Positions 49,534 to 57,900 of a stretch of 64,000 bases of DNA are shown in pieces. This DNA is from Streptomyces rubiginosohelvolus. GTDB taxonomy: Bacteria; Actinomycetota; Actinomycetes; Streptomycetales; Streptomycetaceae. Every line of letters starts with the position of its first letter. Position 1 is the stretch's first letter. Location of the stretch: positions 124,001 to 188,000 of the forward strand of contig NZ_BMTW01000012.1 of assembly GCF_014649875.1 (NCBI RefSeq). Reading direction: 5' to 3'. Both the position numbers and the translations under genes were made by a program. The notes under the pieces are model-generated. The model made no database searches and was not told where the DNA came from. It worked only from the letters and a program-made list of their open reading frames with translations.

Positions 49534-50829
49534 TCAGGGGCGTTCCAGGATCGCCGTCACCCCCTGCCCGCCCGCCGCGCAGATCGAGATCAGGCCCCGG
49601 CCCGGGCCCTCCCGTTCCGCCAGCAGCTTCGCCAGCGTCGCCACGATCCGGGCGCCCGTCGCGGCGAACGGGTGGCCGGTGGCCAGGGAGGAGCCGGCCA
49701 CGTTCAGGCGGGTGCGGTCCACCGGGGCGAGGCCCTGCTCCTCCCAGGCGGCGAGGGTGGCCAGCACCTGGGAGGCGAACGCCTCGTGGATCTCGTACAG
49801 GTCGAAGTCCTCGATGCCCAGGCCCGCCCGCTCCAGCAGGCGCGGCACCGCGTAGGCCGGGGCCATGAGGAGGCCGTCGTCGCCGTCCACGTAGTCGACC
49901 GCGCCCGTCTCGTACAGGGAGAGGTACGCCAACGGCTCCAGGTCCCGCTCCTCGGCCCACTCCTCGCTCGCCAGCAGGACCGTCGCCGCGCCGTCCGTCA
50001 GCGGCGTCGAATTGCCCGCCGTCATCGTTGGGTTGGGGTCGGATGTGCCGAACACCGGCTTCAGGCGCGCCAGTTTCTCGGCCGTCGAGTCCGGGCGCAG
50101 GTTCTGGTCGCGGTCCAGGCCGCGGTACGGGACCACCAGGTCGTCCAGGAAGCCCCGTTCGTACGCGGCGGCCAGGCGCTGGTGGCTCGTGGCGGCCAGC
50201 AGGTCCTGGTCCTCGCGGGTGACCGCCCAGCGGCGGGCGGTGACGGCGGCGTGGTCGCCCATCGACAGGCCGGTGCGGGGTTCGGCGTTGCGCGGGATGT
50301 CCGGGACGAGGTGGCGGGGACGTACGGCGGTCAGCGCTGCGAGGCGGGCGCCCGTCGTCTTCGCGCGGCGGGCCGCGAGCAGGATGCGGCGCAGGTCGTC
50401 GTTGACGCCGAGGGGGGCGTCACTGGTGGTGTCGGAGCCGCCCGCGATCGCGGAGTCGACGGACCCGAGCGCGATCTGGTTCGCGGCGGCGATGACCGCC
50501 TGAAGGCCGGTGCCGCAGGCCTGTTGGATGTCGTAGGCGGGGGTACGCGGGTCGAGAGCGGAGCCGAGGACGGTCTCGCGGGCCAGGTTGAAGTCGCGGC
50601 TGTGCTTGAGGACCGCGCCCGCGACGAACGCCCCGACCCGGTCGCCGGTCAGGCCGTACCGCTCGACCAGGCCGTTCAGCGCGGCCGTCAGCAGGTCCTG
50701 GTTGGAAGCGGTCGCGTACGGGCCGTCGGAGCGGGCGAAGGGGGTGCGACTGCCGCCGAGCACCGCGACGCGGCGCGGCTGGGGCACGGGGAGCGGCACG
50801 AACGGGTCCTGGCGCGTCATCGTGACCAT
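49534..50829 (-). CDS. Acetyl-CoA C-acyltransferase (thiolase), FadA2-like
   Basis: About 431 residues. Nucleophilic Cys lies in IQQACGTGLQAVIAA (about residue 104); the His/Cys pair appears in TGHPFAATGARIV and the C-terminal CAAGGQGVTAIL. It cleaves 3-ketoacyl-CoA or condenses acetyl units. ATG 50829 and the ATG three codons later are possible starts. It is divergent from the FabG-like gene around a TTACTC palindrome. The same divergent thiolase/FabG/MaoC arrangement exists in mycobacteria (fadA2, fabG4, htdX), which supports a shared lipid pathway. Confidence 0.92.
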   Translation of the reverse strand: MVTMTRQDPFVPLPVPQPRRVAVLGGSRTPFARSDGPYATASNQDLLTAALNGLVERYGLTGDRVGAFVAGAVLKHSRDFNLARETVLGSALDPRTPAYDIQQACGTGLQAVIAAANQIALGSVDSAIAGGSDTTSDAPLGVNDDLRRILLAARRAKTTGARLAALTAVRPRHLVPDIPRNAEPRTGLSMGDHAAVTARRWAVTREDQDLLAATSHQRLAAAYERGFLDDLVVPYRGLDRDQNLRPDSTAEKLARLKPVFGTSDPNPTMTAGNSTPLTDGAATVLLASEEWAEERDLEPLAYLSLYETGAVDYVDGDDGLLMAPAYAVPRLLERAGLGIEDFDLYEIHEAFASQVLATLAAWEEQGLAPVDRTRLNVAGSSLATGHPFAATGARIVATLAKLLAEREGPGRGLISICAAGGQGVTAILERP

Positions 50830-50887
50830 CTCGTCTCGGTCGGTCCGGGATTGTTCATCTCGACCAGCTCCTGACTCTTCAGTAACC

Positions 50888-50901
50888 TTACTCAAGAGTA
50901 A
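50888..50901. promoter_or_regulatory. Palindrome TTACTCAAGAGTAA in the thiolase/FabG divergon
   Basis: Perfect 6-bp arms around AA, 29 bp before the FabG-like start and 59 bp before the thiolase start. One dimeric repressor here could control both directions. The TetR gene at 53108 is the nearest candidate. Confidence 0.65.
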
Positions 50902-50929
50902 ATCTACGACCGAGCAGGGAGTCAGGACA

Positions 50930-52252
50930 ATGGCCGATCGCTATCTGCACCTCACCGGCACAGCCCCCGGCCGCTTCCTCACCCGCCGGCTCGGCCTGCC
51001 GCAGCCCGCCCCGCTGCGCCGCTGGACCCTGGAGACCCCGCGCCTGGAAGGGCCGCTGCTGCATCTGACCGCCGGGGACTCGGCGATCTCGGACGAGCTG
51101 GCGAAGGTGCTGGCGGCGACCGGTCTGACGGTCGACGCCCAGGCCGCCCGGCCCGCCGGGATCGTGCTGGACGCCACCGGGGTCACCTCCGTCCGCGGTC
51201 TCGCCGAGGTGCACGCGGCCCTGCATCCTGTCGTACGGTCGCAGGCTCCCGGTGGCCGGATCGTCGTCATCGGCACGCCCCCGTCCTCCGAGGACCACCA
51301 TCAGGCCGCTGCGCAGCAGGCGTTGGAGGGTTTCGTCCGGTCGCTGGGGAAGGAGATCGGGCGCGGCTCCACCGCCCAGCTCGTGCGGATCCCGGCCGGG
51401 GCCGCGCCGGGGGCCGCCGAGTCCACCCTCCGCTTCCTCCTCTCCCCCCGGTCCGCCTACGTCAGCGGCCAGGTGATCGAGCTGACCACCGCCGCCCCGG
51501 ACCCCGTGGCCGACCAGGACGCCCCGCTCTCCGGCCGCACCGCCCTGGTCACCGGCGCGGCGCGGGGCATCGGCGCGTCCGTCGCCTCGGTGCTGGCCCG
51601 CGACGGGGCGCACGTGATCGTCCTGGACGTCCCCCAGGCGCAGGACGACCTGGTGCGCACCGCCGACAGGCTCGGGGCCACCGCGCTGCCGCTGGACATC
51701 ACCGCACCCGACGCCGCCGCCCGCATCGCCGCCGCCGCACCGGACGGGCTCGACGTCCTCGTCCACAACGCGGGCATCACCCGCGACCGCCGCCTCGCCA
51801 ACATGCCGGCCGACCGCTGGGCCCAGGTCATCGACGTCAACCTCGACAGCGTGCTCCGCACCACCGACGAGCTTCTCACCTCGGGCACCCTGAACCGGGG
51901 CGGCCGGGTCGTCGCCACCGCCTCCATCGCGGGCATCGCGGGCAACAACGGCCAGACCAACTACGCGGCCAGCAAGGCCGGTGTCATCGGCCTCGTCCGC
52001 TCGCTCGGCCCGCGCGCCGCCGCCGAACGCGGCGTCACGGTCAACGCGGTGGCCCCCGGGTTCATCGAGACGAAGATGACCGCCGCCGTGCCGCTGTTCA
52101 TCCGCGAGGCGGGCCGCCGCATGAACTCCCTTTCCCAGGGCGGGCTTCCGGTGGACGTCGCCGAGGCCGTCGCCTGGTTCGCGCAGCCCGGCTCCGCCGC
52201 CGTCAACGGCCAGGTGCTGCGCGTCTGCGGCCAGAGCCTGCTGGGGGCGTGA
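50930..52252 (+). CDS. 3-oxoacyl-ACP/CoA reductase, FabG4-like high-molecular-weight SDR
   Basis: 440 residues from ATG 50930. Residues about 1-190 form a divergent flavodoxin-like domain without a cofactor motif. The C-terminal SDR unit has VTGAARGIGASVASVLARDG, HNAGITRDR, Ser in TASIAGIAGN and Tyr/Lys in NYAASKAGV, then VNAVAPGFIETKMT. This two-part length (over 430) is that of mycobacterial FabG4, which reduces long 3-oxoacyl-CoA with NADH. The stop overlaps the MaoC gene start (GTGA). Part of the divergon controlled through 50888. Confidence 0.93.
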   Translation: MADRYLHLTGTAPGRFLTRRLGLPQPAPLRRWTLETPRLEGPLLHLTAGDSAISDELAKVLAATGLTVDAQAARPAGIVLDATGVTSVRGLAEVHAALHPVVRSQAPGGRIVVIGTPPSSEDHHQAAAQQALEGFVRSLGKEIGRGSTAQLVRIPAGAAPGAAESTLRFLLSPRSAYVSGQVIELTTAAPDPVADQDAPLSGRTALVTGAARGIGASVASVLARDGAHVIVLDVPQAQDDLVRTADRLGATALPLDITAPDAAARIAAAAPDGLDVLVHNAGITRDRRLANMPADRWAQVIDVNLDSVLRTTDELLTSGTLNRGGRVVATASIAGIAGNNGQTNYAASKAGVIGLVRSLGPRAAAERGVTVNAVAPGFIETKMTAAVPLFIREAGRRMNSLSQGGLPVDVAEAVAWFAQPGSAAVNGQVLRVCGQSLLGA

Positions 52253-53097
52253 GACCGATGACCTCACTCAGCGCCTCGCTCGTGCGCGGGGCCCTCTCCT
52301 CACCGTTCAAGCGCGCAGGCCGGCCGGACGCCGCCCTGCCCCCGGGCCGCCTGACCCGCCCGGCCGCGCCCGTCGCCCCCGGGCCGCTCGCGGCGTACGG
52401 GAGGATCTGCGGGTTCACGGAGTCCGGCCCGCTGCCGCTGACGTATCCGCATGTCCTGGCCTTTCCGCTCACCATGCGGCTGATGACCGACCGCGCCTTC
52501 CCGCTGCCGGTCCTCGGGCTCGTCCACACCTGGATCGAGATCACCCCGCATCGGGCCGTGCGGCCGACGGAACCGCTCGAACTGGCCGTGTACGCCGCTG
52601 GGTTGACCCCGCACCGGCGGGGCACCGAGGTCACGATGGTGACCGAGGCGCGGGTGGGCGGGGAGCTGGTGTGGGAGTCCCGCAGCGGCTATCTGTCCCG
52701 GCACGCGACGACGGATGCGGCCGCCTCACCTCGCCCGGACCCGGACGCCGTCGGCGATCTGCCCGCCGTCGCCGAGTGGCGGCTGCCCGGTGACCTCGGG
52801 CGGCGCTACGGGGCCGTGTCCGGGGACCGCAACCCGATCCACCTCCACCCGCTGACCGCCCGGCTGTTCGGCTTTCCCCGGGCCATCGCGCACGGCATGT
52901 GGACGGTCGCCCGCTGCCTGGCCGAGGCGGGGGACGGATCCGAAATCCGTTCCGTACGGGCCGAGTTCAAGGCCCCTGTCCTGCTGCCCGCCACCGTGAC
53001 GTACGCCGCCGACGCCGCCGGCGACGCCTTCGCGCTGCGCGGGACGAAGGGGCGTGTGCACCTCGTGGGCGCGGTGACGCGGAACGTCCAACAGTGA
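52249..53097 (+). CDS. MaoC-like 3-hydroxyacyl dehydratase, HtdX type
   Basis: 282 residues from GTG 52249, overlapping the FabG stop; an ATG three codons later is possible. The hot-dog fold has an N-terminal non-catalytic half and a C-terminal half with the hydratase-2 motif YGAVSGDRNPIHLHPLTARL (catalytic Asp and His), followed by FGFPRAIAHGMWTVARC. It dehydrates (R)-3-hydroxyacyl thioesters and logically follows the FabG4-like reductase. The 3' end carries a 20-bp-spaced tandem duplication that includes its stop codon. Confidence 0.92.
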   Translation: MRPMTSLSASLVRGALSSPFKRAGRPDAALPPGRLTRPAAPVAPGPLAAYGRICGFTESGPLPLTYPHVLAFPLTMRLMTDRAFPLPVLGLVHTWIEITPHRAVRPTEPLELAVYAAGLTPHRRGTEVTMVTEARVGGELVWESRSGYLSRHATTDAAASPRPDPDAVGDLPAVAEWRLPGDLGRRYGAVSGDRNPIHLHPLTARLFGFPRAIAHGMWTVARCLAEAGDGSEIRSVRAEFKAPVLLPATVTYAADAAGDAFALRGTKGRVHLVGAVTRNVQQ

Positions 53098-53108
53098 CGC
53101 GGAACGTC
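53074..53108 (+). repeat. Tandem duplication at a convergent gene junction
   Basis: GTGACGCGGAACGTC occurs at 53074-53088 and again at 53094-53108. The second copy contains the TGA of the MaoC gene and abuts the TAG of the TetR gene. It appears to be a recent slippage event that set the C-terminus TRNVQQ. Confidence 0.7.
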
Positions 53109-53776
53109 TAGTCGGCCGGGGGCGTCCAGGGCCGGGCGTGCATCAGGTTCTCCAGGCCCGCCCAGGCGAAGTTCATCAGCGTCGCCGCCGCTTCCCGCGC
53201 CGAGACGTCGGGGGTGTCGTTGGCCCAGCCCGCCAGCGACTCCGCGGCCCCCACGAGGGCCTGGGCGAGGCCCGCCACATCCCGGTCCGCGAGGGCGGGG
53301 TCGCTGTGGGCCTCGCGGGCGGCGGCTCCGATCAGGCCCGTCACGAACGCGACGATCTCGTCCCGCATGCAGCCGACCTCGCTGACGAACGGCTCCCCGT
53401 GCGAGCGGGCCTGACGGTGCAGGACCGACCAGGCGTCCGGGTTCTCGGCGGTGTGGACGAAGAACGCCCGCAGCCCGGACCACAGTTGGGCGTCGGCGGG
53501 CAGCCCCGGGTCCACGCCGGCCCGCACCGCCTCCAGCAGGGACTGCGCCTCACGGCGGATGCAGGCGGAGAACAGGTCCTCCTTGGAATTCAGGTACAGG
53601 TAGACCAACGGCTTGGAGACGCCCGCCAGCTCCGCGATCTCGTCCATCGAGGCGGCCCGGTAGCCGCGCTGCCCGAAGGTCCGCACGGCGGCGTCCATCA
53701 TCTGCTGCTCGCGCACGGCGCGCGGCATCCGCTTGCTCTTCACAGCACCCACGTCCGGCTTCCTCCCCGCCCCCAC
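53108..53776 (-). CDS. TetR-family transcriptional regulator
   Basis: About 222 residues from GTG 53776, or 211 from an internal GTG at 53743. HTH: QQMMDAAVRTFGQRGYRAAS, MDEIAELAGVSKPLVYLYLN, KEDLFSACIRRE. The ligand domain includes FVHTAENPDAWSVLHRQARS. This resembles TetR proteins that sense acyl-CoA and control fatty-acid genes. It ends 11 bp after the MaoC gene and starts only 58 bp before the biosynthetic operon's last gene, so it might control either; the neighbouring lipid divergon is the better guess. Confidence 0.88.
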   Translation of the reverse strand: MGAGRKPDVGAVKSKRMPRAVREQQMMDAAVRTFGQRGYRAASMDEIAELAGVSKPLVYLYLNSKEDLFSACIRREAQSLLEAVRAGVDPGLPADAQLWSGLRAFFVHTAENPDAWSVLHRQARSHGEPFVSEVGCMRDEIVAFVTGLIGAAAREAHSDPALADRDVAGLAQALVGAAESLAGWANDTPDVSAREAAATLMNFAWAGLENLMHARPWTPPAD

Positions 53777-53833
53777 TGCCCTGCTCCGCTTCCCACCCTA
53801 CGGCGGCGGGCGGCCCGGCGTCGCAGGGAGCGA

Positions 53834-55801
53834 TCAGCGGGGCGGGACGGCGGGCCTCGCGCACAGGAGCAGCGGGCCCCCGGCCACGGCGGCGTACAGG
53901 GTCCCGGCCCGGCCGGCCAGGGCCGTGCAGCCGCCGGGGGACGTCGGGTCCCGCGGTGGGCCCGGTACACCGGCGCCGGTGAAGGGGACGGGTCCGTCCG
54001 CCGGGCCCGCCGGGAGGCGGGTCCGCAGGCGGCCGTCCTCGGTGACCGCCCACAGTCTGCTGTTCAGCGTGGTGAGCGCGACCGCGCCGCCCGCGTCCCC
54101 CAGCACCTGCCACGGCCCGTCGAGGGCGAGCGCGGAGAGATGGTGCAGGGTGTCGTCGTGCGGGGTGACGGCGAAGATCCCCGCGTCGCAGAGCGCGATC
54201 CCGGTGGTCCCCGGCGGGACCGTCCCCACCTCGGCCCACTCCTCGCGGCCCTCGACCGGCTCCGGGACGGGGTCGCGGCGCAGCAGCCTGCCGTCCTCCG
54301 TGGCCGCGTACAGCTCCAGCGGCAGCCCGCCCGACGCCTCCCGGGCCGAGGCCAGCGCCCGCACACCGGGGGCCTGTCCGACGGGCCGCCACGGCAGGTT
54401 CTGCCCGGACGGCTCCCGGCACAGCAGCCGGCCCCGGCCGTCCACGCCGAACAGCGCCGACGCGCAGACGGCGAGCGCGTGGACCTCGTCCGGGGACCCG
54501 GCGGCCTCCCACCCGTCACCGGGGGCGGTCCCGCCCAGCCGGTCCAGCACGTTGCGCGTGACGCGGTCCACGACCGGGTCGTCCGCCAGGACGCTGCCCC
54601 AGTTGATCGTGCCCGCGTTGAAGACCGTTCCCGCGCCCAGCCGGAAGACGCCCATCGTGGCCGCCCCGCCCTGCCCGTACTCCCGCCAGTGCCGGAGATC
54701 GGCGGTGGCCAGGACGACGAACGAGGCCGGAGTGCCGTCCGCGCCCGTCGCCCGGGGCACCTCGCCGGTCCACTCCAGGGCGCAGGAGTCCGTCTCGTAG
54801 CCGAGGGCGCCCCGCGCGAAGGGTTCACCGTCCGCCAGCCCCGTACCGGCGAAGGCCCAGTGCCCCGCGAAGCGGACCGTGTAGGCGTCCTTGCGCATCA
54901 CCGCCATGCCCTCGCCCCACGCGCCCGCGCCCCGGCGGAAGCTGAGACCGGTCATCGAGTTCTCCGGGCGGTCGACGGGCGAGCTGGACCACTCGACGGT
55001 GGTCCGGCGCGGGTCCGTGGCCGTGACGGGGTCGGTGAGCGCGTCCCGGTGGCAGACCATCGTGCGCCCGTCGTCCTCCAGCCGCATCTGCCACCAGGCG
55101 GTGTTGGCGGCGAAGAAGGCCACGTTGCCGCCCCGGCGGGCGAAGGTCTCGACGCTGTCGCGCATCTCCATCGACCAGTACTCGTCATGGCCGTTGACCA
55201 CCAGCAGGCGGTAGTGGGAGAGGAGTTCACCGCCGTCGTGCAGGTCGAGGCCGGAGCACAGGTCGACCGGGTATCCCGCCGAGGGCAGCCAGCGCAGCAG
55301 CCCTTCCTCCCAGCGCTCGGGCGGCGGCCCGCCGCCCGGGGAGGCGAAGGAGACGCGGGCGGCGCGGTGGGGCTGCTCGGAGTAGTAGAGGCCCCGGTGC
55401 GGGCGGCCCGCGTGGGTGTAGGCCCGCCAGGTGGGGAAGGGGATCGAGACGAGGATCCGGGAGGCCGTACCGGGGCGGGCGGCCCGGACGACGAACCAGA
55501 CCTCGTGCTCCGCCCCGTCCGTCGCGGGCCGGGTCTCCCCCGGTACGTCGAAGACGGCGCGGCACAGGGCGCTGGGCCACTCGGGCGGCACGTCCAAAGT
55601 CCAGTCCGGTCCGGTCATCGCGGCGGTGAGGAGCGGTTCGCCGCTGATGGCGTCGCTGATCCGCACCCGGACCGGGGCCGACGGACCGGCGCCGGTCAGG
55701 TGGAACGGGAGCCTGCCGCCCTGGACGCACGAGGTGCGGTCCGCCCAGGCCCGCAGGGGTTCGCCCGAGGCCAGGGCCGGGGCGGGCTCGGCGGTGGTCA
55801 C
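53834..55801 (-). CDS. Dimethylformamidase-beta-like metallohydrolase with tectonin-type repeats
   Basis: 655 residues from GTG 55801, overlapping the condensation gene (GTGA). After a short beta domain, residues about 100-450 resemble the large-subunit catalytic domain of N,N-dimethylformamidase: PFPTWRAYTHAGRPHRGLYY, YRLLVVNGHDEYWSMEMRD and GGNVAFFAANTAWWQMR. In the known enzyme Fe is held by Tyr, His and Glu; the HDE part of NGHDEYW (about 204-207) and a Tyr upstream fit. The last 190 residues show four or five repeats such as ELYAATEDGRLLRRD and RLWAVTEDGRLRTR, a tectonin-like propeller. Last gene of the coupled operon, so an amide-cleaving or tailoring step is inferred. Confidence 0.82.
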   Translation of the reverse strand: MTTAEPAPALASGEPLRAWADRTSCVQGGRLPFHLTGAGPSAPVRVRISDAISGEPLLTAAMTGPDWTLDVPPEWPSALCRAVFDVPGETRPATDGAEHEVWFVVRAARPGTASRILVSIPFPTWRAYTHAGRPHRGLYYSEQPHRAARVSFASPGGGPPPERWEEGLLRWLPSAGYPVDLCSGLDLHDGGELLSHYRLLVVNGHDEYWSMEMRDSVETFARRGGNVAFFAANTAWWQMRLEDDGRTMVCHRDALTDPVTATDPRRTTVEWSSSPVDRPENSMTGLSFRRGAGAWGEGMAVMRKDAYTVRFAGHWAFAGTGLADGEPFARGALGYETDSCALEWTGEVPRATGADGTPASFVVLATADLRHWREYGQGGAATMGVFRLGAGTVFNAGTINWGSVLADDPVVDRVTRNVLDRLGGTAPGDGWEAAGSPDEVHALAVCASALFGVDGRGRLLCREPSGQNLPWRPVGQAPGVRALASAREASGGLPLELYAATEDGRLLRRDPVPEPVEGREEWAEVGTVPPGTTGIALCDAGIFAVTPHDDTLHHLSALALDGPWQVLGDAGGAVALTTLNSRLWAVTEDGRLRTRLPAGPADGPVPFTGAGVPGPPRDPTSPGGCTALAGRAGTLYAAVAGGPLLLCARPAVPPR

Positions 55802-57417
55802 GGCCGGCCGCCTCCCGCCGTCTCCAGCAGGGTGCGGAGCTCCGTCAGCGGGGGCGGCGCCCCGGCCGCGCTCGCCACGATCAGCTCCTCCATCGCGTAG
55901 AGGTGCGCGCGGATCGCCTCCGGCGGCAGATACGCGGTGTCGGCGGTCAGCGACACCGCGAGCGCGTCGCCCTCCTCGGTGACGTGCAGGCAGTAGCGGC
56001 ACGCCACCCGGTCCTGGGTCGCCGGGAAACCGAAGGTGGTCCGCCGCCGGGCCTCAGCCAGCTCCCCGGCTGCGGCCGAGGGGCCCCCGGGCAGTGCCCG
56101 TTCGACCAGGCGCATGTCGTTGAAGCAGCAGTACGGGTGCACGTCGGTGCCGTACTCCGCGCTCAGCCGCTCCCCCAGCGCGTCCCACTCCACGGGGTCG
56201 TACACCGCGGCCCGGTACGCGCGCAGGGCGGCCCGGTAGGCGGCGGGGAGGAGGCCGGTGAACGTGCCCGCGAGACCGGCGGTTTCGGCGGGACCGGACG
56301 GCTCCCTGGGCCCGGGCGGCTCCGCGGGACCGGACGGCTCCCTCGCCCCGGGGGACTCCGCGAGACCGGCCGTCTCCGCCAGGTCGAGGATGAACAGGCC
56401 GTCCTGCGACAGCGTCGAGACCAGGTCGCGCAGCGCCCCGGCGGTGCGGTTGCCGACGATCGGCAGCACGGCCGCCGTGCGGTGTCCCTCTCCGGCCGCG
56501 ACCAGGGCGGCCGACGCGGTGAGCAGCACGGTCGAGCCGCTGACCCGGTGCGCCGCCGCCACCGTGCCGACCGCCCGGGCCAGGGCGGGGGACACCAGTC
56601 GCCCGGTCCAGAAGCGCGGGGTGCGGGGCTCCGCGCGCGGGTCGGGGAACATCGTGGGGGGCGCGGCCCGGTAGCCCGCATCCCAGTGCGCGAGGGCCGC
56701 CGCCCCTCGCCGCCGGCCCGCCGCCGCGTGCTGGTCGCGGGCGAGGTCCAGCGGGGTGGTGGCGGGCGGCCGGCCTGCCGAGCCGCGCCGGACCAGCAGG
56801 CGCAGATCCCGTACGAGGATCTCGGCGGCGTGTCCGTCGGCGGCGAGGTGGCACAGGACCAGTACGGCGTGGGTCACCCGGTCGCCCGCGGTGACGAGGG
56901 CCGCGCGGACGGGCCACTCCGCCGGGTAGTCGAAACGGGTGGAGGACAGCCGGCCGAGCAGCGCGTCCGCCTCGGCCGCCGCCTCCGGGAGCCCGGCGGC
57001 CCGGGTGATCGTCACGGTCAGGGTTCCGGCGTCCGTGAGGCTCTGGGCGGGCTCCCCGTCCTGCGGCAACAGCAGCCGGGTGCGCAGCGACTCGTGCCGC
57101 TCCATCAGGTGCGCCAGCGCCCTCAGCGCCTCGGGGACGGTCACCGGTCGGCCCCGGTCGGCCAGCGGGAGGACGCGGCCGATGTTGAAGTAGTGGTCGT
57201 TGGGCGCGGTGCGGCGAATCGCGTGCCAGATGGCCCGTTGGCCCCAGGTGAGCGGGGCGCGGCCGGACCGCTCCCCCTGGAAGGCGACGTCGCGGCGCGT
57301 ATAGGAGCACGCCCCGGAGGGGACCGGGCCGCCGGGCACCCCGGCCTTCTCCGGCTCCGTGTCCGCCGGCACCGCCGCGGCCCGCAGCCCGGCGGCCGTC
57401 ACCGTCCCTTCAGGCAT
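55798..57417 (-). CDS. Stand-alone NRPS condensation-domain enzyme
   Basis: 539 residues. The condensation fold is marked by PLTWGQRAIWHAIRRTAPND, LMERHESLRTRLLL and the active-site region LVLCHLAADGHAAEILVRDL. Canonical HHxxxDG reads CHLAADG, so the first His is Cys while the catalytic second His and the Asp-Gly remain. A Pro/Gly-rich variable tract (SGPAEPPGPREPSG, around 345-365) interrupts the second half, and HPYCCFNDMRL precedes the end. No adenylation or carrier domain is attached. It would join the acyl group on the free carrier protein to a second substrate. Overlaps the carrier gene by 8 bp and the DMF-like gene by 4 bp. Confidence 0.87.
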   Translation of the reverse strand: MPEGTVTAAGLRAAAVPADTEPEKAGVPGGPVPSGACSYTRRDVAFQGERSGRAPLTWGQRAIWHAIRRTAPNDHYFNIGRVLPLADRGRPVTVPEALRALAHLMERHESLRTRLLLPQDGEPAQSLTDAGTLTVTITRAAGLPEAAAEADALLGRLSSTRFDYPAEWPVRAALVTAGDRVTHAVLVLCHLAADGHAAEILVRDLRLLVRRGSAGRPPATTPLDLARDQHAAAGRRRGAAALAHWDAGYRAAPPTMFPDPRAEPRTPRFWTGRLVSPALARAVGTVAAAHRVSGSTVLLTASAALVAAGEGHRTAAVLPIVGNRTAGALRDLVSTLSQDGLFILDLAETAGLAESPGAREPSGPAEPPGPREPSGPAETAGLAGTFTGLLPAAYRAALRAYRAAVYDPVEWDALGERLSAEYGTDVHPYCCFNDMRLVERALPGGPSAAAGELAEARRRTTFGFPATQDRVACRYCLHVTEEGDALAVSLTADTAYLPPEAIRAHLYAMEELIVASAAGAPPPLTELRTLLETAGGGRP

Positions 57418-57700
57418 CGTTGCCTCCGTCCGCCGCCACGCCCAGCCCGGCCAGGTGGCCGACCAGGCCGTCGAGGTCGTCCAGGAACCGGAACGGACCG
57501 TCCAGGTCGAGAACGATCCCGAACTCCTCCTCCACCGCGTCGATCAGCCGCAGAAGCGCCAGGGACGTCACGCCCAGAGCGGTCAACGAGACTCCCGCTC
57601 CCAGCAGTTCCTCCTCCGTGACCTCGCCGTCGGTGGCACGGGAGACCAGGACGGCGACCCTGCCCCGCAGCGCGGCCTCCGCGGCGGCCGGGGCCGTCAC
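57410..57700 (-). CDS. Free acyl/peptidyl carrier protein
   Basis: 96 residues from GTG 57700. Helix I (EAALRGRVAVLVSRATDGEV) leads to the phosphopantetheine site LTALGVTSLALLRLIDAVEE, where Ser of GVTSL takes the arm; LGxxS replaces the GGxS of NRPS carriers, which points to an ACP-type protein. EFGIVLDLDGPFRFLDDLDG is helix III. It overlaps the MbtH gene stop (GTGA) and the condensation gene start by 8 bp. It probably receives the acid activated by the stand-alone ligase of this operon. Confidence 0.87.
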   Translation of the reverse strand: MTAPAAAEAALRGRVAVLVSRATDGEVTEEELLGAGVSLTALGVTSLALLRLIDAVEEEFGIVLDLDGPFRFLDDLDGLVGHLAGLGVAADGGNDA

Positions 57701-57900
57701 CGGCCCTGCTCCGCGAGGCGGCGGCGCAGACTCAGCGGGCGGATGTCCTCCCAGACCCGGTCGACATAGGCCATGCACTCCTCCTCGGATCCCGTGAACC
57801 CTTCCGCCCGCCAGCCGGCCGGAGGCTCCGTCCGGGCGGGCCACAGGGCGTGCTGCTCCTCGTCGTTGACGACCACCTGGTATGCCGTCGCGTCGCTCAT
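57697..57900 (-). CDS. MbtH-like protein
   Basis: 67 residues. It matches the MbtH signature: VVVNDEEQHALWPARTEPPA, GWRAEGFTGSEEECMAYVDR, VWEDIRPLSLRRRLAEQ. The invariant Trp residues and the DIRPLSL tail are kept; the usual Ser after NxExQ is Ala. MbtH proteins bind NRPS adenylation domains and are needed for their folding and activity. It starts at an ATG that overlaps the NRPS stop by 4 bp, so NRPS and chaperone are co-translated. Confidence 0.95.
   Translation of the reverse strand: MSDATAYQVVVNDEEQHALWPARTEPPAGWRAEGFTGSEEECMAYVDRVWEDIRPLSLRRRLAEQGR

Noticed and set aside
56258..56390. Repeated GPxEPSG-coding tract in the condensation gene as a minisatellite
   Set aside because: The units differ in length and sequence and stay in frame; it is better seen as a variable linker of the protein than a separate repeat element.
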